Assembly (NCBI RefSeq): GCF_945906775.1
Contig: NZ_CAMDRE010000002.1
Location: 682,001 to 746,000, forward strand
DNA from: Citrobacter sp. Marseille-Q6884
GTDB taxonomy: Bacteria > Pseudomonadota > Gammaproteobacteria > Enterobacterales > Enterobacteriaceae
Direction of reading: 5' to 3'
DNA length: 64,000 bases
A model generated the notes under the pieces. The model had not been told where the DNA came from and did not search any database. It saw only the letters and a list, made by a program, of their open reading frames with translations. Below are positions 35,845 to 45,910 of the stretch, one piece after another. Numbering within the stretch: position 1 is the first letter of the stretch; every line of letters begins with the position of its first letter. The position numbers and the translations under genes were made by a program.

Positions 35845-37005
35845 ATGGGCTGGGAAAGGACGAAAGCAACAACAATGGAGTTGCCACCTGAGCCATCTTT
35901 TACGGGATGGCTGTTGGCAGGAGGCGTAGCCGCGGTTGTGGGCATTTTGCTGTTTATCCTACATGCGTCAGGCATGGTTAAGGCACTGGCTGCATTTAAT
36001 ATCTGGTGGCTGGCATCCAGCCCGGTTCTTGGCTGGTTTTTCCTGTTTTGTTTACGGGGGTGGCTGTGGGGCAGAACAGTCAATGAACATCAGTTTTTGC
36101 AGAAGGAGGCGGAATACGGACAACAACAGTGGGAAGCTTGGGCTGGACGCTATCTGGCCGTTCTTGGAAGCAGCATACTGCTACCTTCCGGAGTGACCTC
36201 TGACGCTATTGCTAAATCAGATGCAGCAGATGCGCCGCAATTTCTTTCACTGACCAGCCATTTTGATGCGCAATTGGTTAATTCCACCTCCTTGCTCGAA
36301 CTGGGCCTGGCCGGTGTACAAAACGCGATCGCGATGTTGCCTTCTACAGTGCCGTTCAACGTCACCATTGTGAGCGACATGATTTCACCGGACTTCGAAA
36401 TCCGGTTTCGCGAAGTATGGGGAAGAATTTACCCTGGCCATGCGCTAACAGGCTCAGTTTCGTTTTGTAAAACCCTTTCTTTCGTCTGGATCGCAGATCG
36501 CCTTAAAAATTCCGTTTTCGATATCGATTTGATCCTGATATTGCAGAATCAGGGGGCTGAACAGTATTCCGACGCACTCGCGACCATGATACTTACCAGC
36601 GATGATGTTGCTGATAAATATCAGCTTCCCCATTCTGCCCGCATATTGCGACCAATGCCTCTGGACATGGAAAATTTCGGAGTGGATATGGGATTGTTCC
36701 TCGAAACACAAACGTTCGCCTGTCAGACACCAACCGTGTTTTGTGACTACGGGGACTGGAATGATCGGTTTGCTGAGTTGATGACAGCATCCCAGGCATA
36801 TCAAACACCATGGGTGCCGCAGGAAATTGATGTACTGGAAAAATATAATGGTATTCCAGGGGCAAGCAGTGCGTGGCTTTTAGCCACATTACTGTCCGAC
36901 ATCGTGTCAGTTAACAACAAACCTGTTTTAGGGCTGTTTACCTCAGGTACTGATCGTTTTGTCAGTACTGTTACTTTAGGGAGTGGAAATAATGATGCCG
37001 GGTAG
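35845..37005 (+). CDS. Unknown membrane protein between PAAR and tssM
   Basis: A 386-residue protein with two N-terminal membrane segments (about 20-42 and 53-70) and a long, apparently soluble part without a motif I recognise. It starts three bases after the PAAR gene and its end overlaps tssM by 14 bases, so it belongs to the T6SS message. Genes at this place in related loci are uncharacterised. I assign no function. Confidence 0.7.
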   Translation: MGWERTKATTMELPPEPSFTGWLLAGGVAAVVGILLFILHASGMVKALAAFNIWWLASSPVLGWFFLFCLRGWLWGRTVNEHQFLQKEAEYGQQQWEAWAGRYLAVLGSSILLPSGVTSDAIAKSDAADAPQFLSLTSHFDAQLVNSTSLLELGLAGVQNAIAMLPSTVPFNVTIVSDMISPDFEIRFREVWGRIYPGHALTGSVSFCKTLSFVWIADRLKNSVFDIDLILILQNQGAEQYSDALATMILTSDDVADKYQLPHSARILRPMPLDMENFGVDMGLFLETQTFACQTPTVFCDYGDWNDRFAELMTASQAYQTPWVPQEIDVLEKYNGIPGASSAWLLATLLSDIVSVNNKPVLGLFTSGTDRFVSTVTLGSGNNDAG

Positions 37006-40000
37006 ATCATGGAGCAGAGGAGGGCTTGCCGGCATAATAGCCTTCATCTCAGCAGTTATAGTGGCCTTGATCCTTCATTTTATCCCCTCGCATGGCCTTG
37101 ATACCCGACTGAAGCAAGTTCTTGCATTTGCTGTTGTATGGTTAGTTTTGCTTATTGCTTTCTATACGCCGTTAATGTTCCGCTTCATGCAGGAAAAGTA
37201 TCATCGTTTGCTGGAACAAAAGAACAATGCGTTGCCTTCTGATGAGTCAAGAGTAGCTCGGGCCCCGTCACGCAACGTCACCGTCGACACCATTCGTGAA
37301 TCCATGCGTAACCTTTATGGTCGTCGCTGGCCCGGCAAGCTCCGCATCCTGCTGATAACCGGCACCGTCTCTGATGTGGAGCAACTGACTCCGGGCCTCA
37401 CCGCGCAGCTCTGGCAGGAAGACCGCGGCACGCTGTTGTTGTGGGGCGGTGATCTCAACACGCCAGCCGACAGCGCATGGTTAACTGCACTGCGTAAACT
37501 GCGTCGCCGCCCGCTGGATGGGCTGGTGTGGGTTACCTCGGTGTTCGACCAGATGTCAGCCCCCGGCCTGGAACAGCCATTGCCGGTGCCTTCAGAAAGC
37601 ACCATGGATTCTCTTTCTCACGCCATCAGCGAACGTATGGAAACGCTTGGCTGGAAGCTCCCGCTATATGTCTGGTCCTTGCATCCTCGCGCAGGCAAGC
37701 AGGAAAGTCGTATTGTTCAGGCGACAGGCTGTCTGCTGCCTGCCGGATGCCGTACTGAAGGATTAGCAGAACAGCTCGCAGCGCTGACGCCGGTACTGAT
37801 CTCGCAGGGACTGCAGCAGACCTGTAATGATGTGAATCACAACTTTCTGTTGCGACTTGCTGACCAGCTCATTCGCAAGCCGGAGAGCGTGACCGCGCCG
37901 CTGTCGGTGATGCTCAATCCATACCGTCCGTTGCCGCTGGCAGGGGTTGTGTTCAGCCAACCTTCTGCCGGTGCTGAGCGCGCGGTTCGGCACCACTGGG
38001 GGATGGACAAGCGCTGGGATATTCTTCCTGATTCTGTTCGCGCGCTTCCTGAGACATTGCGTCCGCGCAAACCAGGTATCCCCTGGCGCAACGTGATGGC
38101 TTCTGTCGTCGCTCTGGTGATGATGGGGTGGGGCGCGTGGATGGGACTCTCTTACGTGACCAACCGTAACCAGGTGAACGACGCGAATGCCCAGGCTGCG
38201 ATGGCTGTCCGGCAAAATCAGCCGCTGGAACAGCGCCTGCATGCGTTGTCGGAACTGCAGAAAACACTGGCTCGTTTGCAGTTCCGTTCTGAACATGGGG
38301 TACCGTGGTATGAACAGGCCGGGCTGAGCCAGAATAACGCGCTGCTGGTTGCGCTCTGGCCGCGCTACCAGGAGTGTGCATTACCTCTGCTGCGTGATGC
38401 GTCAGCGGAACATCTGCAGCTGCAGGTTAGTGCCTTTAATGCACTCCCGCCGGGTAGCCCGCTGCGCGAGCAGATGGCGAAAACCACTTATGATCAACTG
38501 AAGATCTACCTGATGCTGACCCGCCCGGAACATATGGATGCCGCCTGGTTCAGCTCTGCACTGCTGCACGACTGGCCGAAGCGTGATGGCGTGAAAGACG
38601 GTGTCTGGCAGGGCATGGCTCCGTCATTGCTGTCGTATTATGGCGCACAGCTGCCCTCTCATCCGGAGTGGAAACTCCGCCCTGATGAGAATATGGTCAG
38701 CCAGGCGCGCTCCCTGCTGGTTCGCCTGATGGGGGTGCGTAACAGCGAATCGACTCTCTACCAGAAGATGCTATCGCAGGTGGCACACCTGTATGCCGAT
38801 ATGCGTCTCGAAGACATGACGGGTGAGACTGATGCTTCCCGGTTGTTCAGCACCTCTGACATTGTGCCGGGGATGTTTACCCGTCAGGCCTGGGAGCAGT
38901 CGGTACAGCCGGCCATCGAGAAGGTGGTGAAGGCGCGCCGGGACGAGCTCGACTGGGTACTTACTGACAGCAAGCGTCAGGCAATGACACAGGATGAAAC
39001 CTCTCCGGAAGCGCTGAAGAATCGCCTGACAGAACGCTATTTTGCCGACTTTAGTGGCGCCTGGCTGGGGTTTCTCAACAGCCTGCGCTGGAACCAGGCT
39101 GCTACGCTGTCGGATTCGATTGACCAGCTGACCCTTATGGCCGACGTACGTCAGTCTCCGTTGGTAGCACTGATGAACACGCTGAACGTACAGGGCCGTA
39201 CCGGACAGATCGGCGAAGCGATTTCCGATTCTCTGGTGAAATCAGCGAAGAATCTGCTGGGCAACGATACCCGGGATGCCATTGATCAGAGTGTCGATGT
39301 TCACGGGCCTTTGGATGCGACTTTCGGCCCGGTACTGGCGTTGATGGACAAAAAACGCACTGATGCGCAGGATCAGAGTCTGCAGTCTTATCTGACTCGG
39401 GTGACTCAGGTGCGCTTGCGCTTGCAGCAGGTGACCAATGCTGCTGACCCGCAGGCGATGACCCAGACTATTGTCCAGACGGTATTTCAGGGTAAAGCCG
39501 TGGACCTGACCGAAACGCGTGATTACGGCAGTCTGATTGCTGCCGGGCTTGGTCAGGAGTGGAACAGTTTTGGTCGCACCGTGTTTGTGACCCCGATGGA
39601 GCAGGCATGGCAGCAGGTATTGACGCCGGCGGCCGCCAGTCTCAATACCCAGTGGCAACAGGCAGTGGTGAATGAGTGGAATAGTGCTTTTGGCGGGCGT
39701 TATCCGTTCAACAACTCCAGCAGTGATGCCTCCTTGCCACTGCTTGCGAAGTACCTCAATGCGGATTCCGGACGTATCGCACAGTTCCTGCAGACACGCC
39801 TCAAGGGCGTACTCCACCGCGAAGGCAACCACTGGGTGCCGGACAGCATCAATTCGCAAGGGCTGTCCTTTAATCCGGCGTTTCTCAATGCCATCAATAC
39901 TCTTAGTCACATCTCGGATGTGGCCTTTACCGAAGGCAATGCGGGAATGCATTTTGAACTTCGTCCGGGCACCGCTGATGGCGTGATGCAGACTGACATG

Positions 40001-40405
40001 ATTATTGACAGCCAGAAGCTGACCTATGTCAACCAGCTTCCCACATGGAAACGCTTTAGCTGGCCAGCGGATACCGAAGCTCCTGGCGCGAACCTGAGCT
40101 GGATCAGCACTCAGGCCGGGACCCGCCAGTATGCGGATATTTCAGGAGCCTGGGGTTGGATACGCTTGTTAGAGGAGGCGACCGTCAGCGCTTACCCGGC
40201 GGTAGGCAGTAGCTACAGTCTCAGTTGGAAAGCTCCGGATGGACGCCCGCTCAACTACACCCTACGAACAGAAGCCGAAGAAGGCCCGTTGGCGCTGCTG
40301 AAGCTGCGTCATTTCCGTCTGCCGGAGACCATTTTCAGCACTTCCGGGGAAACACTGACAGGACAGGCCGTCAGTGCAGAAAATGATACAGGGGAGATGT
40401 ACTGA
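36992..40405 (+). CDS. tssM: T6SS membrane-complex protein TssM (IcmF-like)
   Basis: TssM spans the inner membrane and the periplasm and binds TssJ and TssL. The 1137-residue protein has two N-terminal membrane segments (about 11-30 and 40-62), a cytoplasmic domain, a third segment (about 365-385) and a long periplasmic part. Where many TssM proteins have a P-loop (near residue 120) this one reads LLITGTVSDVEQL, with no GxxxxGKT. I chose the ATG at 36992 behind gggag; a GTG at 36983 is possible. It overlaps the upstream gene and tssA by a few bases. Confidence 0.95.
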   Translation: MMPGRSWSRGGLAGIIAFISAVIVALILHFIPSHGLDTRLKQVLAFAVVWLVLLIAFYTPLMFRFMQEKYHRLLEQKNNALPSDESRVARAPSRNVTVDTIRESMRNLYGRRWPGKLRILLITGTVSDVEQLTPGLTAQLWQEDRGTLLLWGGDLNTPADSAWLTALRKLRRRPLDGLVWVTSVFDQMSAPGLEQPLPVPSESTMDSLSHAISERMETLGWKLPLYVWSLHPRAGKQESRIVQATGCLLPAGCRTEGLAEQLAALTPVLISQGLQQTCNDVNHNFLLRLADQLIRKPESVTAPLSVMLNPYRPLPLAGVVFSQPSAGAERAVRHHWGMDKRWDILPDSVRALPETLRPRKPGIPWRNVMASVVALVMMGWGAWMGLSYVTNRNQVNDANAQAAMAVRQNQPLEQRLHALSELQKTLARLQFRSEHGVPWYEQAGLSQNNALLVALWPRYQECALPLLRDASAEHLQLQVSAFNALPPGSPLREQMAKTTYDQLKIYLMLTRPEHMDAAWFSSALLHDWPKRDGVKDGVWQGMAPSLLSYYGAQLPSHPEWKLRPDENMVSQARSLLVRLMGVRNSESTLYQKMLSQVAHLYADMRLEDMTGETDASRLFSTSDIVPGMFTRQAWEQSVQPAIEKVVKARRDELDWVLTDSKRQAMTQDETSPEALKNRLTERYFADFSGAWLGFLNSLRWNQAATLSDSIDQLTLMADVRQSPLVALMNTLNVQGRTGQIGEAISDSLVKSAKNLLGNDTRDAIDQSVDVHGPLDATFGPVLALMDKKRTDAQDQSLQSYLTRVTQVRLRLQQVTNAADPQAMTQTIVQTVFQGKAVDLTETRDYGSLIAAGLGQEWNSFGRTVFVTPMEQAWQQVLTPAAASLNTQWQQAVVNEWNSAFGGRYPFNNSSSDASLPLLAKYLNADSGRIAQFLQTRLKGVLHREGNHWVPDSINSQGLSFNPAFLNAINTLSHISDVAFTEGNAGMHFELRPGTADGVMQTDMIIDSQKLTYVNQLPTWKRFSWPADTEAPGANLSWISTQAGTRQYADISGAWGWIRLLEEATVSAYPAVGSSYSLSWKAPDGRPLNYTLRTEAEEGPLALLKLRHFRLPETIFSTSGETLTGQAVSAENDTGEMY

Positions 40406-42000
40406 TGAGCACGCTTAATGCCTTACTGATCGCCTGCCAGGCCGAACAGGAGTGGTTGTGTGCAGCCACTCGTGAACGCGTGGCGCAGTGGGATAGCTGG
40501 CTGCATCCGTTATCAGAGATGTCTCCTGTTGGAGAAGATCCGGGCTATGACGATGACTACCAGCAGATACGCGAGGAAATTAATAAGCTCTCTGGAGCAA
40601 ACACAGAGCTTATATGCTTACTTGCTGAAAAGATTTTAACCACCACCGCCAAAGATATCCGGGTGGCGACCTGGTACTGCTGGGCAAAGCTGCACCGTGA
40701 AGGCGAGCAGGGGCTGGCCGAAGGTCTTGAACTGCTGGCTGGGCTGATTGCGCGTTTTGGCGCGCAATTGTATCCGCAACGTGATCGTAGCCGCAAGGCC
40801 GCACTGGAATGGCTGGCAGGCTCGCGTATGACCGATTCCCTTTCTCTGTACCCGGAGGTGGTCAGGGAAGAGGCGGTGCGAACTACTGGCGCGCTATTGT
40901 TGATAGCACAACTTACCGAAAATGAGCCGGAGGAAACCCGTCCTGAGCTTAATGCATTGTATGGCGCACTGGAAAGTCGCCTGCAGAAAGCCGGAGGTGT
41001 GGATGCCGTGGTGCCGCAAAATGCCAGCATCAGTGAAACACCTCTTTCGCCCGGCCACACGGATGCTCCGGTAATAGGGCGCATTACTTCAGGTCAGGAT
41101 TTACTGGCTCAGGCCCGGACGCTCACCGAATACCTGCGTGAACAACCCGACGGTTGGCTGTCAGCACATCACTTGATGAAAAGTTTGCGCCACGACACTC
41201 TGCGGGCCATTCCTGCCCCGGATGCACAGGGCCGTACGCGCATCGAACCACCAAGAGCAGATCAGCGTGCGTTGCTCAAGCGCCTCTACCTGCAACAAAA
41301 CTGGGCTGAAATGCTGGAGACCGCGGACAGTACCTTTTCTCGCGGAGCGAATCATCTGTGGCTGGATTTGCAGTGGTATATCCATCAGGCGCTGACGAAG
41401 TCAGGCAAAGAGGCGCTGGCTGACATTATTGCAGCTGACCTGAAGGGGTTGCTGACACGTCTTTCCGGGCTCGAAACCCTGGCGTTCAGTGACGGTACGC
41501 CGTTTGCGGATGAAGTTACGTTGAACTGGATCCAGCAGAGTGTGCTGGACGCTACGGGCGGATGGGGGAATAACACGCAGTCAGCACAAATCGCGGCTGG
41601 CAACGACGATATCCTGGCACTTGAGCCAGAAGCGGTGGCTGTCGCTGACAGTGATGGACCCGATGCGGCGCTGGGCTGGTTACAGTGCCGTCCTGGTATC
41701 ACTACTGCGCGCCAGCAGTGGCTGCTGCGTCTGCTGATGGGGCGTATCGCAGAACAGTACGGCAAAAATGAACTGGCAGTGTATCTGTTTACAGAACTGG
41801 GCGCGCGGGCCAGTGAAGTGACGCTCATCGACTGGGAACCTGAGCTGTTATTTGAGGTACAGGCCCGTCATCTGAAACTCCTGCGACTGAAAGCCGGTCG
41901 CAGTGAAGCTGATAAGGTGCGACTGACGCCAGTGATGGATCAATTACTCGCCGGGTTAGTTGCAGTTGATCCGGCACGTGCGGCCATCCTTTGCGGTTAG
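40405..42000 (+). CDS. tssA: T6SS protein TssA (ImpA N-terminal domain)
   Basis: TssA primes and coordinates tube and sheath growth. The 531-residue protein has an ImpA-type N-terminal domain (PVGEDPGYDDDYQQIREEI) and a C-terminal VasJ-like part. Its ATG shares a base with the tssM stop (TGATG). A second protein with the same N-terminal domain is encoded at 45911. Confidence 0.93.
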   Translation: MSTLNALLIACQAEQEWLCAATRERVAQWDSWLHPLSEMSPVGEDPGYDDDYQQIREEINKLSGANTELICLLAEKILTTTAKDIRVATWYCWAKLHREGEQGLAEGLELLAGLIARFGAQLYPQRDRSRKAALEWLAGSRMTDSLSLYPEVVREEAVRTTGALLLIAQLTENEPEETRPELNALYGALESRLQKAGGVDAVVPQNASISETPLSPGHTDAPVIGRITSGQDLLAQARTLTEYLREQPDGWLSAHHLMKSLRHDTLRAIPAPDAQGRTRIEPPRADQRALLKRLYLQQNWAEMLETADSTFSRGANHLWLDLQWYIHQALTKSGKEALADIIAADLKGLLTRLSGLETLAFSDGTPFADEVTLNWIQQSVLDATGGWGNNTQSAQIAAGNDDILALEPEAVAVADSDGPDAALGWLQCRPGITTARQQWLLRLLMGRIAEQYGKNELAVYLFTELGARASEVTLIDWEPELLFEVQARHLKLLRLKAGRSEADKVRLTPVMDQLLAGLVAVDPARAAILCG

Positions 42001-42020
42001 ATCCACAGGAAAATGAACAA

Positions 42021-43784
42021 ATGGAAGATTTAACCCTGCGTTATTTCGATGCAGAAATGCGCTATCTGCGTGAAGCTGCAAAAGAGTTTGCACAGACCCA
42101 CCCGGACCGGGCAGCGATGCTGGATCTGGACAAAGCGGGCACACCGGATCCGTATGTTGAACGCCTGTTTGAAGGCTTTGCCTTCTCAATGGGACGATTG
42201 CGCGAAAAGATTGACGATGACTTGCCAGAACTGACCGAAGGGCTGGTCAGTATGCTCTGGCCACATTACTTGCGGACCATTCCGTCGCTGTCGGTAGTCG
42301 CCCTCACGCCAGCTCTGCATGCGATGAAAATGGCGGAACTCGTACCTGCGGGTCTGGAAGTGTATTCCCGCCCGGTGGGGCCGAAAAACACCGTCTGCCG
42401 CTATCGCACCACGCAGAATGTGATGCTTAACCCTCTGAGTATCTCAGGCATTACCATGACCACCGAACCTGATGGTCGCTCACTGTTACGGATGCGGTTT
42501 GCCTGCAGCAGTCAGGCGGACTGGTCCCATGCCAATCTCAGCCATTTGAGCCTGTATCTCGGGGCGGATGCACCGGTCAACAGTCAATTACATCTGATGC
42601 TGACGAAGCGGCAGGCTGCATTGTATATGCGCCTGCCCGGGCAGACCGACCGTATCCGTCTTGATGGCTATTTCTCACCGGGTGGATTTGGTGAGGAAGA
42701 CGGTCTGTGGCCAAAAGGCGAAACGGCGTTCAGCGGTTACCAGTTGCTGCTCGAGTACTTTACCTTCCGGGACAAGTTTATGTTTGTCCATCTCAATGGG
42801 CTGGACGGTATTACGCCACCGGCCGGGACGGAATATTTCGACATTGAAGTGGTGTTCACTACGCCCTGGTTATCAGATATGCCGGTCACTGATGACGCTA
42901 TTCGCCTGCACTGCGTACCGGTTATTAATCTTTTTACCCTGGAAGCGGATCCCCTCACCATTACGGGTCTTGAAAGTGAATATCTGCTGCGGCCCAAACG
43001 GCTGCAGGACGGGCATACTGAGATTTATGCCGTGGATTCTGTCACCGGCTCAAATCGGATCCATGACGCGGAGTACGTCCCGTTCAGCAGCTTCCGCCAC
43101 AAAGGCGGGATGATGCGTCGTCATGCACCGCCACGTTACTACCACACCCGTGTGAAACGCGGTGTCACCGGGCTGTATGACACCTGGCTTATTCTGGGTG
43201 GTCATCAATGGGAAGATGACCGGCTTGTGGATCGCGAAGCCGTATCGCTACAAATTACGGGCACTAATGGTCAATTACCGCGTCGGGCGCTCCAGAGCAC
43301 GCTGCTTGACCGCTGTGAACAGATCGTCGATACGCAGCTCTCGGTGCGCAATCTCTGTAAGCCCACGCTGCCGGTCTATCCACCTGCAGAAGACCGTTTT
43401 CACTGGCGGGTATTGAGTCACCTCGGCTCAGGCTTCCTGAATATGATGAGCACCGCCGAAGTGCTGCGCGGTACTCTGGCGCTGTATAACTGGCAGGACG
43501 ATGAACTGAATACCCGGCGTCTGGAGGCAATACAGCATGTGGCGCATCATCGCTTGCAGCGATTCGAGCAGGGCTATCTGCTACGGGGGCTGGATATTGA
43601 AGTAACGCTCGACAGTAACGGATTTACTGGCGAAGGCGATATCCATTTATTCGGCGAAATGCTTAACCGTTTTTTTGCGCTCTATGCCGACATGAACCAG
43701 TTTAACCAGCTTACCCTTATCGTTCAGCCAGAAGGAAAATGCATCCGGTGGAAAGAGAACCACAGTCCGCGCCTGCCCAACTAA
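42021..43784 (+). CDS. tssF: T6SS baseplate protein TssF
   Basis: TssF forms the baseplate wedge with TssG. The 587-residue protein has the family start (MEDLTLRYFDAEMRYLREAAKEFA trimmed here: MEDLTLRYFDAEM) and PYVERLFEGFAF, LWPHYLRTIPS. I chose the ATG at 42021 over an in-frame start ten codons upstream that lies inside tssA. Its end overlaps tssG by 46 bases. Confidence 0.95.
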   Translation: MEDLTLRYFDAEMRYLREAAKEFAQTHPDRAAMLDLDKAGTPDPYVERLFEGFAFSMGRLREKIDDDLPELTEGLVSMLWPHYLRTIPSLSVVALTPALHAMKMAELVPAGLEVYSRPVGPKNTVCRYRTTQNVMLNPLSISGITMTTEPDGRSLLRMRFACSSQADWSHANLSHLSLYLGADAPVNSQLHLMLTKRQAALYMRLPGQTDRIRLDGYFSPGGFGEEDGLWPKGETAFSGYQLLLEYFTFRDKFMFVHLNGLDGITPPAGTEYFDIEVVFTTPWLSDMPVTDDAIRLHCVPVINLFTLEADPLTITGLESEYLLRPKRLQDGHTEIYAVDSVTGSNRIHDAEYVPFSSFRHKGGMMRRHAPPRYYHTRVKRGVTGLYDTWLILGGHQWEDDRLVDREAVSLQITGTNGQLPRRALQSTLLDRCEQIVDTQLSVRNLCKPTLPVYPPAEDRFHWRVLSHLGSGFLNMMSTAEVLRGTLALYNWQDDELNTRRLEAIQHVAHHRLQRFEQGYLLRGLDIEVTLDSNGFTGEGDIHLFGEMLNRFFALYADMNQFNQLTLIVQPEGKCIRWKENHSPRLPN

Positions 43785-44842
43785 TCGCGCAGTTGGGCGA
43801 CCGGCTGCCGCACCTTAACTTTTACCGTTTTTGCCAGTTACTGGAGCAGAGCCAGCCGGATAAACCCGTGATCGGCAGCACCTGGCAGTTGCGTCATGAA
43901 CCGGTGCGCTTCCGGCCACATGCAGGGATGGGGTTCCCGGCATCCGAAATCAAAGGGGGTGAACCACCTGAGTCTCCGCACCTGCCACCCACGATACGTA
44001 TCACCTTTATGGGGCTATACGGCGTCGAGTCCCCGTTGCCTACGCACTATATCGATGACATCACCCAGCGGCGGGAAGGTTACGAGGTGACCGCCGATTT
44101 CCTTGATATCTTCAACCACCGACTGATTGCTCAGTATTATCGTATCTGGCGTAAATACTCATACCCGGCGAGTTTTGAAGAGGGCGGTAAAGACAGCATA
44201 TCGCAGTACCTGTTGGGGCTGGCCGGGCTCGGGATTGACGGCTGTACGGACAGTATCGCAACACCGGCTTCACGTTTTCTGGCGCTGTTGCCGGTCATGC
44301 TATTGCCGGGACGTACTGCGGAAGGGATGGCTTCATTGGTACGCCTGCTGGCGCCCAATACGCAGGCCAAAATCTGGCACCATGACAAACGTCGTATACC
44401 GCTGAAGAAGCCGCTCACCATGAGCATTAGTCATCCAGTCACCCTGACAAACCGTCCGGTGATGGGAAACTATGTCACCGATGTGAATAGCCAGGTGTTG
44501 ATGAGGCTGACTACCGCTGATCCAAATGAGGTACAAGAGTGGTTGCCGGGGGGCGCGCTTCATACAGACTTAATGGCGCTGCTGCATGTCTGGCTTGGTT
44601 CACGCCTTGATGTACGCCTGCAACTGAGTGTCGAGCGCAGTCTGCTGCCTGACGCCACGATGAGCAGTAAACCCAAAGCAGGTGCGGTACAACTGGGCCG
44701 TACAGCGGTGATGCGACCACTGAATTCGGTGCATACGACAAAATACCCAAAAACAATAACCATCAACCTGGGGCGCTATGAGCGAGTTCAGGAAAACATT
44801 CACCGCAGGGAGACCGATGAAGATGGCGATTACCGCTGGTAA
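43739..44842 (+). CDS. tssG: T6SS baseplate protein TssG
   Basis: TssG is the partner of TssF. The 367-residue protein has LNFYRFCQLLEQ, RFRPHAGMGFPASEI and the conserved TFMGLYGVESPLPTHY. Its start, behind aagga, lies within the 3' end of tssF; the 46-base overlap is common for this pair. Confidence 0.95.
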   Translation: MHPVEREPQSAPAQLIAQLGDRLPHLNFYRFCQLLEQSQPDKPVIGSTWQLRHEPVRFRPHAGMGFPASEIKGGEPPESPHLPPTIRITFMGLYGVESPLPTHYIDDITQRREGYEVTADFLDIFNHRLIAQYYRIWRKYSYPASFEEGGKDSISQYLLGLAGLGIDGCTDSIATPASRFLALLPVMLLPGRTAEGMASLVRLLAPNTQAKIWHHDKRRIPLKKPLTMSISHPVTLTNRPVMGNYVTDVNSQVLMRLTTADPNEVQEWLPGGALHTDLMALLHVWLGSRLDVRLQLSVERSLLPDATMSSKPKAGAVQLGRTAVMRPLNSVHTTKYPKTITINLGRYERVQENIHRRETDEDGDYRW

Positions 44843-45359
44843 ATTCCCCCAGGCCATGCTGGCCGCGGGCATCACACTGATACTGGCAGGCTGTGGGCTG
44901 ACCCAGAGCGTCACAGAGGGTACCGTCGCTGTGACCCGGTCAATTTTTTATAAACAGGTGAAAATCCTTCACCTGGACATACGTGCGCGCGAGGCGGTGA
45001 ATAGCAATGCGGGTGGCGTGGCGCTGTCCACCGTCGTGCGTATTTATCAGTTGAAAGACCGCAAAACCTTCGACAGTACCGACTACCCGTCACTGTTTAA
45101 GGCTGACAGTCAGGCCATCAATGCCGATTTGGTGGCAGAGAAGGATATCCGCCTGCAGCCCGGAGGGACGGTGATGGTTGATATGCCAATGGAGGAAAGT
45201 GCGCAGTATGTGGCGGTGGCAGGGATGTTTATGTCGCCAGACCAGGAGAAAAACACCTGGCGCGTCGTGTTGAGTCGTGATGATCTTGACCCGGATAACG
45301 CCCGCGTCATTGAGGCCGGTAATAACCAGTTAACGCTGGTAGCGGTAAAGGATAAATGA
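44817..45359 (+). CDS. tssJ: T6SS outer-membrane lipoprotein TssJ
   Basis: TssJ is the outer-membrane lipoprotein that holds TssM. From the ATG at 44817 the protein has 180 residues with lipobox LAGC (Cys26) followed by Gly, and the family features SRDDLDPDNARVIE-like C-terminus and VVRIYQLKDRKTFDS. An ATG at 44823 fits equally well; an upstream in-frame start would hide the signal peptide. The start overlaps tssG. Confidence 0.93.
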   Translation: MKMAITAGKFPQAMLAAGITLILAGCGLTQSVTEGTVAVTRSIFYKQVKILHLDIRAREAVNSNAGGVALSTVVRIYQLKDRKTFDSTDYPSLFKADSQAINADLVAEKDIRLQPGGTVMVDMPMEESAQYVAVAGMFMSPDQEKNTWRVVLSRDDLDPDNARVIEAGNNQLTLVAVKDK

Positions 45360-45360
45360 G

Positions 45361-45786
45361 ATGCCACGTCCTTCTCTCTATGAAACCCTCTTTGGTAACT
45401 TCACCGGTGGTCTTGATATGTGCCAGGTCAGTGAACAAAACCAGGTGATTTTATCCGTGCTCGATAACATGCAGTGCATTCTTAACTGTCGCGCAGGCTC
45501 GCTGGCCCACTTGCCGGACTATGGTCTGCCGGATATGACCAAAATCCTGCAGGGAATGCCAGGAACCGCTCATCAACTGATGAGTACGCTGTCGTCTGTA
45601 TTGCTGAAGTACGAGCCAAGACTGAAAAATATTACGGTCACATTGCTCGATCAGACTCAGCCGGGTGAACTGTGCTACGCCATTGATGCAGAACTAAAAG
45701 GCCTTGGGCTGGTTCGCTATGGAACGGAGTTTATGCCGGAAGGACGCGTCCTGCTTCGTCACCTGAGGCAACAGCAATATCTTTGA
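45361..45786 (+). CDS. tssE: T6SS baseplate protein TssE (gp25-like)
   Basis: TssE is the gp25-like baseplate component that connects to the sheath. The 141-residue protein has PSLYETLFGNF, SVLDNMQCILNCRAGSL and the conserved YGLPDMT, ending in a gp25-like fold. The start is one base after the tssJ stop. Confidence 0.94.
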   Translation: MPRPSLYETLFGNFTGGLDMCQVSEQNQVILSVLDNMQCILNCRAGSLAHLPDYGLPDMTKILQGMPGTAHQLMSTLSSVLLKYEPRLKNITVTLLDQTQPGELCYAIDAELKGLGLVRYGTEFMPEGRVLLRHLRQQQYL

Positions 45787-45910
45787 TTTAACCCCTTATT
45801 ACACTGGTCTCACCTGCCTGCCGATAGCATCAATGCGGTATACCTGACGGTTCTCTTGCGAGTCACTGAGCAAGACGGATTACGTCAATCTGTCAAATGG
45901 ATATCTGGTC

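Noticed and set aside
39242..39952. 236-codon minus-strand frame inside tssM
   Set aside because: Shadow of tssM without a ribosome site or recognisable family.
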